Positions 20,514 to 28,248 of a stretch of 64,000 nucleotides of DNA are shown here, piece after piece. This DNA is from Enterococcus villorum (GTDB lineage: Bacteria; Bacillota; Bacilli; Lactobacillales; Enterococcaceae). The stretch covers positions 141,026-205,025 of the forward strand of contig NZ_BJWF01000002.1 of the NCBI RefSeq assembly GCF_007990225.1. Direction: 5' to 3'. Position numbers and translations under genes: made by a program. Below the pieces are notes generated by a model, which saw only the letters and a program-made list of their open reading frames with translations, was not told the origin of the DNA and made no database searches. Numbering within the stretch: position 1 is the first letter of the stretch; each line of letters begins with the position of its first letter.

Positions 20514-21905
20514 ATGACAACACTCATCACAGTTTTAGTGGTTCTAGTTTTTGCGGCATTATTATATGTGTTTTACCGTATGCAAAAGCGCCATGCAAAA
20601 TTTTCAACACGTGTTTATACAGCATTAGCTATCGGAATCGTTTTCGGTGGGTTATTGCAACTAATTTTTGGCGTCAATAATGAAGTGATTAGCCAGTCCA
20701 TGGAATGGATCAATATCGTAGGAGAAGGGTATGTTGGTTTCTTACAAATGCTGATTATGCCACTCGTCTTTGTTTCGATCGTTGGTGCTTTTACAAAAAT
20801 GAAAGTTTCTGAAAAGCTAGGTAAAATCAGTGCGACGGTTTTAACTTCTTTACTTGCGACAACAGCGATTGCAGCATTGATTGGTATTGGTACAACCATA
20901 TTATTTGGCCTTCAAGGAGCGAAATTCACAGAAGGAGCAGCTGAAACAGCTCGTATCTCAGAATTAGCAACAAGACAAGAAACAATCGAAGGGATGACCA
21001 TCCCACAACAAATCTTATCTTTTATCCCTAAAAATGTATTTGCTGATTTAGCGGGTTCACGTGCTACGAGTACGATCGGGGTCGTGATTTTTGCTGCTTT
21101 TGTAGGAATTGCCTACTTAGGAATCAAAAGAAAAGCACCGAAAGAAGCAGAATTCTTTTCCAATTTGATTGATAGTTTATACAAGATAGTGATGCGAATT
21201 GTTACTTTAGTTTTACGTTTAACACCTTATGGAGTGTTTGCCTTAATGACGAACGTCATGGCTACTAGTGATTTTGTCGCCATCGTCAATTTAGGGAAAT
21301 TTGTGCTTGCTTCTTATCTTGCATTGTTTGCTGTGTTAATTGTTCATTCACTGATCTTGATGTCTGTGAAAGTAAATCCAATCGATTACTTTAAAAAGGC
21401 CTTTCCAGTATTGAGTTTTGCTTTCACTTCTCGATCAAGTGCTGGCGCATTGCCATTAAATATTGAAACACAGACAAAAGCTCTAGGAGTAGATGAAGCA
21501 ACAGCAAACTTTTCTGCAAGTTTTGGCTTATCGATTGGTCAAAACGGCTGTGCTGGTGTTTATCCTGCAATGTTAGCAACCATTGTGGCACCAGCAGCAG
21601 GTATTAATGTCTTTAGCCCTGGATTTATCCTCATGCTGATTGCCATTGTAACGATCAGTTCATTTGGTGTAGCCGGTGTGGGAGGAGGCGCAACGTTTGC
21701 TTCCTTGATCGTTTTAGGCGCAATGAATTTACCAGTCGCCATCGTTGGGTTAGTGATCTCAGTTGAGCCATTGATTGATATGGCTCGTACGGCAACTAAT
21801 GTTAGTGGTAGCATGGTAGCTGGTATCGTGACAAGTGCAAGAATTAAGGATTTGGATCGAGAAGCAATTAAAGACGACTCAAAAGTAATTGATGTTAATG
21901 CATAG
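20514..21905 (+). CDS. tcyP: L-cystine:cation symporter (TcyP type, DAACS family)
   Basis: This secondary membrane transporter has 463 residues, the length I recall for TcyP of Bacillus. It has eight or more hydrophobic helices and the DAACS signatures FTSRSSAGALPLNIETQ (serine-rich hairpin loop) and ASFGLSIGQNGCAGVYPAML. The N-terminal segment LITVLVVLVFAALLYVFYRM and SMEWINIVGEGYVGFLQMLI are characteristic of the TcyP/YhcL subgroup rather than of glutamate carriers. It imports cystine driven by a cation gradient. It is monocistronic, between terminators, with AGAGGAGG before the ATG. Confidence 0.88.
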   Translation: MTTLITVLVVLVFAALLYVFYRMQKRHAKFSTRVYTALAIGIVFGGLLQLIFGVNNEVISQSMEWINIVGEGYVGFLQMLIMPLVFVSIVGAFTKMKVSEKLGKISATVLTSLLATTAIAALIGIGTTILFGLQGAKFTEGAAETARISELATRQETIEGMTIPQQILSFIPKNVFADLAGSRATSTIGVVIFAAFVGIAYLGIKRKAPKEAEFFSNLIDSLYKIVMRIVTLVLRLTPYGVFALMTNVMATSDFVAIVNLGKFVLASYLALFAVLIVHSLILMSVKVNPIDYFKKAFPVLSFAFTSRSSAGALPLNIETQTKALGVDEATANFSASFGLSIGQNGCAGVYPAMLATIVAPAAGINVFSPGFILMLIAIVTISSFGVAGVGGGATFASLIVLGAMNLPVAIVGLVISVEPLIDMARTATNVSGSMVAGIVTSARIKDLDREAIKDDSKVIDVNA

Positions 21906-21922
21906 TTATTTAACAATAAATA

Positions 21923-21962
21923 AAAAAAGACAGCCTTCATTTTTAATGAGGCTGTTTTTTCA
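21923..21962 (+). terminator. Intrinsic terminator of tcyP
   Basis: The stem ACAGCC(T)TCAT / ATGAGGCTGT has one bulged T and is followed by six or more T. Confidence 0.85.
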
Positions 21963-22151
21963 TGCGAATAAATAAAAAGTATTTTTTATTCCGAAAAGTG
22001 AAAAAATAGTAACGACTAATCACTAAATTTATTCAATCAAATAATCTACTTTCCGACACGTAACGTGAGAAACATAGATTTTCTAGTATCTGTATGCTAA
22101 ACTAGTAAAGATTATGGCTTCTAATGAGGAGAAATATGGGAGGAATGAAAG

Positions 22152-22526
22152 ATGTTTACGAACGAAATGAAAATCATGCTCTACGTGGATGGAGTTGAAA
22201 AAAACGTAGCTTTTTGGCGTGCAATTGGTTTCAAAGAAATCGATCGCCAAGAAATGGATGGAACATTAATTGTCGAAATCGCTCAATCTGAAACAGCTAC
22301 TGCTTCGCTGGTATTATATGATCGCGAATTTATTGAACAACACTCACCAGAAGTTGCTGGAAGTTCACCTTCCTTAATGTTTTATAGTGAAAATGTGTTT
22401 GAACTTTATAAAAAAATGCAAGAACAAGGAACGACATTAGGTGATCTAGTACAATTAGGAGAAGAATACGTCTTTAATTTTGCTGATCCTGATGGCAATT
22501 ATTTTGCAGTTACAGGTAAAGAATAA
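22152..22526 (+). CDS. VOC (glyoxalase/bleomycin-resistance-like) family protein
   Basis: This small protein (124 residues) has the vicinal oxygen chelate fold: an N-terminal strand-helix unit (MKIMLYVDGVEKNVAFWRAI) and the C-terminal closing motif FNFADPDGNYFAVTG. The metal ligands typical of glyoxalase I are not obvious, so the substrate and even metal dependence are unknown. It stands alone and has a GGGAGG ribosome site. It may act in detoxification, but that is family-level inference. Confidence 0.82.
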   Translation: MFTNEMKIMLYVDGVEKNVAFWRAIGFKEIDRQEMDGTLIVEIAQSETATASLVLYDREFIEQHSPEVAGSSPSLMFYSENVFELYKKMQEQGTTLGDLVQLGEEYVFNFADPDGNYFAVTGKE

Positions 22527-23187
22527 ATAGGATAAGAGATTGAAAGGCATCAGCTATTAAACGTCAAAAAGATGATTCCTAATAGTTCTAGTCTCCTATT
22601 TTATGGAATAAAAAAGACATAGTAAAAAGTAGAGCTAAATGAAATTGTAGAGTAACCAAGAATAAGAGAATAGCAAAGAGAAAAGATAACAAAACATAAA
22701 AATGTTCAACGAAAATTAGGTAGCATTATTTAACCAATCATGGTTAGCTAATGCTACCTAATTTTTGTTGCCTTGATACTGTTATGGAAAACTTTCTTGT
22801 AACGAATATTTTCTAAAATTCAAATGCTGTTTACTTAAGATTAGATCCTTATTTTAAACGGAAGAATCTATAAATCTTCTTTGAATAGAGAAGAATCAGC
22901 TAGAGACTGAAAATAGTGATTTTTTATACTAAAATAAAATTTTTGTTCTATCTCTAGTAAGCCTTGCTTAGCTGTATGGTTATGTTGGTTTGGGAAAATA
23001 ATAAATAACTAATGGCTACATTTCTCTCCTATATTTTATGACAAGGCAAGTGTTACTTTATAATTTAAAAATTTTATTAAACAATTTTGTAAATTTAAAA
23101 ACATGTTTTTAAATTTCAGAAATTACTTAAAATGATTGGTTCAACATTTATATTAAAAAATGAAGAAACAGTGGCCACCTTATTCTT
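22527..23187. other. Long intergenic region between convergent genes with one large hairpin
   Basis: No coding frame with a ribosome site is seen in 660 bases. Both flanking genes end here. The only clear structure is the 54-base hairpin at 22712-22765, a bidirectional terminator candidate. The rest is A/T-rich and could hold a small RNA, but nothing identifies one. Confidence 0.55.
22712..22765. terminator. Large palindrome, probable bidirectional terminator
   Basis: The outer arms are a perfect 17-base inverted repeat (22712-22728 and 22749-22765, beginning AAAATTAGGTAGCATTA). An inner stem TAACCA / TGGTTA has an ATCA loop. A-rich and T-rich edges suit termination in both directions. Confidence 0.7.
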
Positions 23188-23880
23188 CTAATCAAAGATA
23201 AACTTTAGTGCTTCACTTAGTAACTGTTCAAATTGATTTAACGCTGTTCCAAAGAAAAAATTAGGTTGATGTGTGGATAAAACTTGTGGTGTATAAGTCT
23301 GTGTACTGATGGTTAAAGTTGCTAGTTGGCCAATTTTAGAGTTCTTTTCCCCAACAAAAGCAATTAAATCGATATGATGCTTTTTTGACATTTCTGCAAG
23401 TTCAGTTAAGCGAAACGTATCACCAGAATTTGAAACAATAATGATTAAAACGTCTTTTTCAACATTTTTTCGAAGAAATTCTAAATGGCTGTTTGCTGTT
23501 GCACGAAATCCATAAAGGTTTAATGTTTCAGAAAAATGATTGGCTATATTTTGAGAGAAGCCTGACCCTAGGATCATTATTCTTTTTTCACGATAGATGG
23601 ATAGTAAGTGGATGAATTTCTCTTTCTCAAGTGTTGAGAAAGACTGAGAAAAATTGCTTGTTGCTTGTCTGTTTTGATAGGCGAATACTAGCTCACTATA
23701 ACCAGAATATCCAATTTTTTTCGCCATATTGATGATTGTTGCAGTTGAAACATAGGTTTCTTTTGCCACGTCACGAATACCTAAATTTTTTAGTTCTTTG
23801 CGGTTGTTATCCATAAATCGTAGAACAGCAGCTTCTGAATCATTTAACTGATATTTTTCAATTAGCGTTTCAGTATTCAT
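23188..23880 (-). CDS. MurR/RpiR family transcriptional regulator
   Basis: This sugar-phosphate-responsive regulator has 230 residues. The N-terminal HTH_6 domain reads LRFMDNNRKELKNLGIRDVA, then YVSTATIINMAKKIGYSGYS. The C-terminal SIS domain binds phosphosugars (RIMILGSGFSQNIANHF and LIIIVSNSGDTFRLTEL). It is divergent from the MgsA-C-like gene and PTS EIIC and is the likely local regulator of both. The ATG at 23880 follows GAGGTGA; a GTG at 23889 is less likely. Only 44 bases separate it from the divergent start, so the regulatory DNA must be very compact or overlap the coding sequences. Confidence 0.88.
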   Translation of the reverse strand: MNTETLIEKYQLNDSEAAVLRFMDNNRKELKNLGIRDVAKETYVSTATIINMAKKIGYSGYSELVFAYQNRQATSNFSQSFSTLEKEKFIHLLSIYREKRIMILGSGFSQNIANHFSETLNLYGFRATANSHLEFLRKNVEKDVLIIIVSNSGDTFRLTELAEMSKKHHIDLIAFVGEKNSKIGQLATLTISTQTYTPQVLSTHQPNFFFGTALNQFEQLLSEALKFIFD

Positions 23881-23924
23881 AAGATTCACCTCAAATTCGA
23901 TTCTTTAGTTAGGAGTATTATGAT

Positions 23925-24542
23925 ATGACAGAAAAAAATTTTATTCAAGACCCTTGGGCAAAAATGCTTACTAGAAATGGTCTGCGAGGCGACGAAGTGA
24001 TTTCGGCATTACAAAAATTAATTCGTCGAGGAAAAGAAAAAGAAGCCTGTGAAATTGCCTATGAAATGTATATTACTTCGCCACAATTTGAAGAGAAATT
24101 ATGGCGACGATTATTGGCTATCAGCGTAGAGGATATTGGCATGGGGAATCCTATGGCAGCAATTATGATCAATAATTTGAATATAATGCGCAAGGAATTT
24201 CAATACAATGAATCTGATCGGGCTATGTTTTTCTTTCATGCAATTCGTTATTTATGTGGATCTGAAAAAGACCGCTCTTCTGATTTACTTAAAAATATTG
24301 TTATAAAGAATTTTGCTATGGGATATGTTCCTGAAATTCCAGATATTGCGCTAGATAAGCATACGATTCGTGGGCAAGAAATGGGAAGAGGTTCAGAACA
24401 TTTTTTACATGAAGCCAGCAAAGTGATTCCTCAAGCAAAAATAGACAACAACTATAAAGAACAATATGAAGAAATTCTAAAAAAATATGACCCAAATCAT
24501 GTCGTTACAAGTACCTTCGTTTTTAACCCTTGGCAAGTGTAA
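23925..24542 (+). CDS. Stand-alone MgsA/RarA C-terminal-like protein
   Basis: This protein of 205 residues resembles the C-terminal domain of the MgsA/RarA AAA+ ATPase (replication-associated recombination factor) without any ATPase part. The similarity lies in an alpha-helical segment DEVISALQKLIRRGKEKEAC, then LWRRLLAISVEDIGMGNPMA, which corresponds to the R-I-x-SEDIG-x-A-x-P region of MgsA. The end (MGRGSEHFLHEA) echoes the MgsA GYGKGY...H end. There are no Walker motifs. It is the first gene of a module with a PTS EIIC 13 bases downstream and a divergent RpiR regulator, so the context is sugar metabolism rather than DNA repair. Its function is unknown. Confidence 0.65.
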   Translation: MTEKNFIQDPWAKMLTRNGLRGDEVISALQKLIRRGKEKEACEIAYEMYITSPQFEEKLWRRLLAISVEDIGMGNPMAAIMINNLNIMRKEFQYNESDRAMFFFHAIRYLCGSEKDRSSDLLKNIVIKNFAMGYVPEIPDIALDKHTIRGQEMGRGSEHFLHEASKVIPQAKIDNNYKEQYEEILKKYDPNHVVTSTFVFNPWQV

Positions 24543-24555
24543 AGGAGGCATCTTC

Positions 24556-25857
24556 ATGGAAAATTCTACTATCATTACAAAACTTAATGATATGCTTAGT
24601 CCTATCGCTGCAAAAATCGGGAATCAGCGTCATCTTAAAGCAATCTCTAGTGGTATGATGTTTAGCCTGCCGTTTATTGTCATCGGTTCTTTTTTTCTAA
24701 TTTTTGCTAATCCACCCATTGACTTAAATCAATACCATCCAGAAACAGCCAACCTATTTATGAAATTTTTGGCGGGATGGAAAGATTTTGCCGTGGCTAA
24801 TTACGATTTAATTACCGCTCCTTATGATTTAACTATGGGAATTATCGGACTAATTAGTGTATTTGGTATTGCTTTTTCTCTTGCAAGTGAATACAAAATC
24901 AATCCATCAATGAATGGAATGGTCGCATCCGTTATTTTTCTAATGGTATGTACACCAGTAAAAGATGGAACCATAAATTTACACTATTTAGGAACCAATG
25001 GCTTGTTTGTGGCAATTATCATTGGACTGTTAGTCGTGGAAGTTAATCGGATTTTTGAAGTGAAAAATATTAAACTAAAGCTACCAGATACCGTACCGCC
25101 AATGGTAGCGACTTTTATCAATACACTAGTTCCACTGTTAATAAATATTCTCCTTTTTTATGGAACGAATCTCATTTTTTTGAGTATGACTAACAATATG
25201 TTTCCAGAAACAATCATGAACATCTTAACACCTGCGACTAACATTGCTGGAAGTCTTGGTGGGTTCTTGTTAATCGTAACTTTAGGAAATATCTTATGGT
25301 TGTTTGGGATTAATGGATCATCGATTATTTTTCCCATTGTATTTACCTTAGGAATGGCTCAAACTGGTCTGAATGCAGAGCAAATGGCTAACGGGGAAGA
25401 GATGACCCACCTCATGAATTTACAAATGTTTCGTATTTCTGTTTTAGGTGGTGCAGGGGGGACACTTGGGCTAGTTATTCTGATGATGCGTAGCAAAGTT
25501 TCAGAATATCGTACGATTGGAAAATTATCTATTATTCCAGGGATTTGTTCCATTAATGAACCAATCATTTTCGGACTTCCGATTGTGTTTAATCCAATTC
25601 TAGCTATTCCATTTTTGATTACGCCCGTCATTTCTTTATTGCTAACTTATTTTGCTCAAAAAATTGGCTTAATTGGTATTGGTTTTATCGTTGATCCTTC
25701 ATTCACTCCGTTTTTTGCGCAAGCCTATCTTTCAAGCATGGATTGGCGAAATATTGTTTTTTGTCTGATATTGATATTCATTAGTGCGATCATCTATTAT
25801 CCTTTTTTCAAAGTGATGGAAAATAACAAAACAAAGTTAGTGAATGAAGAGCTATAA
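24556..25857 (+). CDS. PTS EIIC component, lactose/cellobiose family (second copy)
   Basis: This is a sugar-transporting membrane subunit of 433 residues with about ten hydrophobic helices. The conserved segments are LPDTVPPMVATFINTLVP, LFGINGSSIIFPI and SINEPIIFGLPIVFNPI. The ATG at 24556 is chosen because AAAGGAGG precedes it; upstream in-frame codons lie inside the previous gene. It is cotranscribed with the MgsA-C-like gene. As with the EIIC at 11167, no EIIA or EIIB is adjacent, so phosphotransfer partners come from elsewhere. The substrate is not readable. Confidence 0.92.
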   Translation: MENSTIITKLNDMLSPIAAKIGNQRHLKAISSGMMFSLPFIVIGSFFLIFANPPIDLNQYHPETANLFMKFLAGWKDFAVANYDLITAPYDLTMGIIGLISVFGIAFSLASEYKINPSMNGMVASVIFLMVCTPVKDGTINLHYLGTNGLFVAIIIGLLVVEVNRIFEVKNIKLKLPDTVPPMVATFINTLVPLLINILLFYGTNLIFLSMTNNMFPETIMNILTPATNIAGSLGGFLLIVTLGNILWLFGINGSSIIFPIVFTLGMAQTGLNAEQMANGEEMTHLMNLQMFRISVLGGAGGTLGLVILMMRSKVSEYRTIGKLSIIPGICSINEPIIFGLPIVFNPILAIPFLITPVISLLLTYFAQKIGLIGIGFIVDPSFTPFFAQAYLSSMDWRNIVFCLILIFISAIIYYPFFKVMENNKTKLVNEEL

Positions 25858-25919
25858 ATTTATTTGTACGTTAATGGATTTGTTCGGCTTATTTGAAAAA
25901 AATTGATTTTATAAATTTC

Positions 25920-25962
25920 ATAGGCTATCAGCTGAAATCTTAATTGTAAGCTGATGGCCTAT
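25920..25962 (+). terminator. Hairpin after PTS EIIC
   Basis: A 14-base stem (ATAGGCTATCAGCT and its near complement, one mismatched or wobble position) with a 15-base loop lies 60 bases past the gene. The T-run is weak, so termination may be partial. Confidence 0.5.
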
Positions 25963-26131
25963 AGTTATTGAATGAATGTTTTGAAGAGAATCAGCTAAGT
26001 TGATTATACATAACTATAATTATATTATGTAAACATAGTTGCTTGAACATCATTACACAAGCAAAAATATCGTCAAACCTGTTTTTCTTATCTATACTAT
26101 TTTCGAAGGAAAAGAAGAAAGGAAAGAAACG

Positions 26132-27070
26132 ATGGATTATCAAGTATTACTTTATTATAATTACACAACAATTGACGACCCTGAACAATTCGCAAAAGAA
26201 CACCTTGCTTTTTGCCAATCGTTAAATTTAAAAGGCAGAATATTAGTAGCCACTGAGGGGATTAATGGTACCTTATCTGGAACAATCGAAGAAACTGAGA
26301 AATATATAGAAGAGATGCATAACGATGCTCGCTTTGCTGATACTTTTTTTAAAATTGATCCTAGCGATGGGCATGCATTTAAAAAAATGTTTGTCCGTGC
26401 CCGACCTGAGCTTGTTTCATTGAAACTAGAAGAGGACATCAATCCCAAAGAATTGACAGGTAATTATTTATCACCGAAGGAATTTAAAGAAGCAATTTTA
26501 GATGAAGAGACTGTGGTGATTGACGCAAGAAATGATTATGAGTACGATCTTGGTCATTTTCGTGGCGCCGTGCGTCCGGAAATCCGTAGTTTTAGAGAAT
26601 TGCCACAATGGATAAGAGACCATAAAGAAGAATTTATGGACAAACGAGTAGTCACTTACTGCACAGGTGGGATTCGTTGTGAAAAATTTTCTGGATGGTT
26701 AGTACGAGAAGGATTCAAAGATGTGGGACAATTGCATGGAGGCATTGCGACTTATGGAAAAGACCCTGAAGTCCAAGGCGAATTATGGGATGGAAAAATG
26801 TATGTTTTTGATGAACGTATTGCAGTTGACATCAACCATGTGGATAAACAGATTGTAGGAAAAGATTGGTTCGATGGTACGCCTTGTGAACGATACATCA
26901 ACTGTGGCAATCCTGAATGTAATCGACAGTTTTTAACTTCTGTCGAAAATGAAGAGCAACATTTAGGCTCTTGTTGCATAGAATGTGCGAAACACCCTCA
27001 AAATCGCTATCTCAAAGAGCATCAATTATCAAACGAAGAAATTGAAGCAAAATTAGCTTCTTTTGGATGA
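26132..27070 (+). CDS. trhO: tRNA uridine-34 hydroxylase (rhodanese family, YceA/UPF0176)
   Basis: This catalyses oxygen-dependent 5-hydroxyuridine formation at the tRNA wobble position (312 residues). The order of domains is an N-terminal acylphosphatase-like domain ([17 protein letters not shown]), a rhodanese domain with the active cysteine C177 in [14 protein letters not shown], and a C-terminal cysteine-rich tail ([21 protein letters not shown]). The ATG at 26132 follows AAAGGA and begins the conserved [11 protein letters not shown]; upstream in-frame codons at 26039 lack family similarity. It is monocistronic. Confidence 0.9.
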   Translation: MDYQVLLYYNYTTIDDPEQFAKEHLAFCQSLNLKGRILVATEGINGTLSGTIEETEKYIEEMHNDARFADTFFKIDPSDGHAFKKMFVRARPELVSLKLEEDINPKELTGNYLSPKEFKEAILDEETVVIDARNDYEYDLGHFRGAVRPEIRSFRELPQWIRDHKEEFMDKRVVTYCTGGIRCEKFSGWLVREGFKDVGQLHGGIATYGKDPEVQGELWDGKMYVFDERIAVDINHVDKQIVGKDWFDGTPCERYINCGNPECNRQFLTSVENEEQHLGSCCIECAKHPQNRYLKEHQLSNEEIEAKLASFG

Positions 27071-27089
27071 ATAGATAAAAACTAAAATA

Positions 27090-27191
27090 AGCCGAAACAG
27101 TCATGAATGGTAGAATAATGGAAGGTCAAAATCGATTCTGTGATCATTTTGAACAGCTTTCTACGATTTTTTTCTGGATTAGGCTTTTTTT
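27090..27191 (+). terminator. Structured terminator region after trhO
   Basis: Nested complementary segments are AGCC / GGCT (27090-27093 with 27182-27185), GTAGAA / TTCTAC, and an inner TCAAAAT / ATTTTGA stem. A T-run ends the structure. The branched form is inferred by eye. Confidence 0.5.
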
Positions 27192-27303
27192 GCGTATTTA
27201 TTTGTTATTTACCAAATAACAAGTTAAAATTTTAGATAATATTCAAACTTTTTCTAAGTTGATTTACATTTGTTGTTACTTAAAGAGAAAAGGAGAAAAA
27301 GCA

Positions 27304-28035
27304 ATGAAACCATTTATTTATGCTATCGGTGACGTCCATGGGAAATATGATCTGTTTGAAAAACTAGTAAAAGAATATGATCCATTGCTTCATCAATTAG
27401 TGTTGATTGGCGATCTGAATGATCGTGGGTCAAAAACTAAGGAATGCTTTTTATTGGGAATGGGATTGGTCAAAGAAACAGGTGCTATTTATCTTCGTGG
27501 AAATCATGAAGAATATTTTTTAGATTTTCTCAAAGAGCCAGAAGATTGGTACGAACCTTACTTGCGTAATGGGGGGAAAGAAACAATTGAAAGTTTGTTA
27601 CACACAGGAGCAACTGAAGAATATTCACCTACTGAAATAGCGATGATGATTCGCTCGAGATACAGTGAATTAATTGATTTTTTATGCGAACGTCCACTTT
27701 ATTATGAATGGAAAAATTACATATTTGTTCATGCTGGGGTAGATTTGTCGAAAAAAGATTGGCATCAAACAAGTCCTCATGATTTCATTTGGATTCGAGA
27801 GGCATTCCATGAAGGCGAGAACCAGACAGGAAAAACCATTGTATTTGGCCATACAATTACACCTATGCTACATGGAGACATGGAAACAACAGATTTATGG
27901 AAGAAAGATCAGAAAATTGGGATCGACGGAGGCGCAGTATTTGGCGGATCCATGCACGGCGTTATCTTCAATGAAAAAGGAATTGTTCAAGACATTGAAT
28001 ACCAAAACAATGAAGGTCCTTGGCAAGGCATTTAG
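27304..28035 (+). CDS. Metallophosphatase, PP2A-like (bacterial Ser/Thr phosphatase/ApaH type)
   Basis: This is a cytoplasmic calcineurin-like phosphoesterase (243 residues). All metal-site motifs are present: AIGDVHGKYD, GDLNDRG (variant of GDxxDRG), LRGNHEEYF, and late histidines in IFVHAGVD and VFGHTITP. Members dephosphorylate phosphoproteins or hydrolyse diadenosine tetraphosphate, and the choice cannot be made here. The start at 27304 follows AAAGGAG. It stands alone between trhO and tex. Confidence 0.87.
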   Translation: MKPFIYAIGDVHGKYDLFEKLVKEYDPLLHQLVLIGDLNDRGSKTKECFLLGMGLVKETGAIYLRGNHEEYFLDFLKEPEDWYEPYLRNGGKETIESLLHTGATEEYSPTEIAMMIRSRYSELIDFLCERPLYYEWKNYIFVHAGVDLSKKDWHQTSPHDFIWIREAFHEGENQTGKTIVFGHTITPMLHGDMETTDLWKKDQKIGIDGGAVFGGSMHGVIFNEKGIVQDIEYQNNEGPWQGI

Positions 28036-28179
28036 TAAAAAGTATAACGTAAGAGAATCAATCTTTGCAGATGAGGCAAAAAAGCCAAGTTTTGTTTATT
28101 TTTTAGAGGATTTTGTTCTGTCTTATTTGTTTGGTTATTCGTTGCTACAAAGTATGTTAAAATAGACAAGTACAAGAGA

Positions 28180-28227
28180 AATGATCATTCTTTTCAATTG
28201 AAACATAAATTGGTAAGAATGATTTTT
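28180..28227 (+). terminator. Hairpin with T-run upstream of tex
   Basis: Complementary arms TCATTCTTTTCAATT and AATTGGTAAGAATGA (one mismatch) are followed by six T, 20 bases before the tex ATG. It ends upstream transcripts or acts as an attenuator for tex. Confidence 0.65.
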
Positions 28228-28248
28228 TAGTGGAAAAGGAGCATCTTG

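Noticed and set aside
20438..20680. Plus-strand frame of 80 codons overlapping the tcyP start
   Set aside because: No ribosome site, and most of it is tcyP read in another frame.
21560..21940. Minus-strand frame of 126 codons under tcyP
   Set aside because: It is antisense to transmembrane coding sequence, which often leaves long open frames; no start signal.
27779..28165. Plus-strand frame of 128 codons running past the phosphatase gene end
   Set aside because: It is a shifted frame over the phosphatase coding sequence with no ribosome site or family-like content; the phosphatase motifs are in the other frame.
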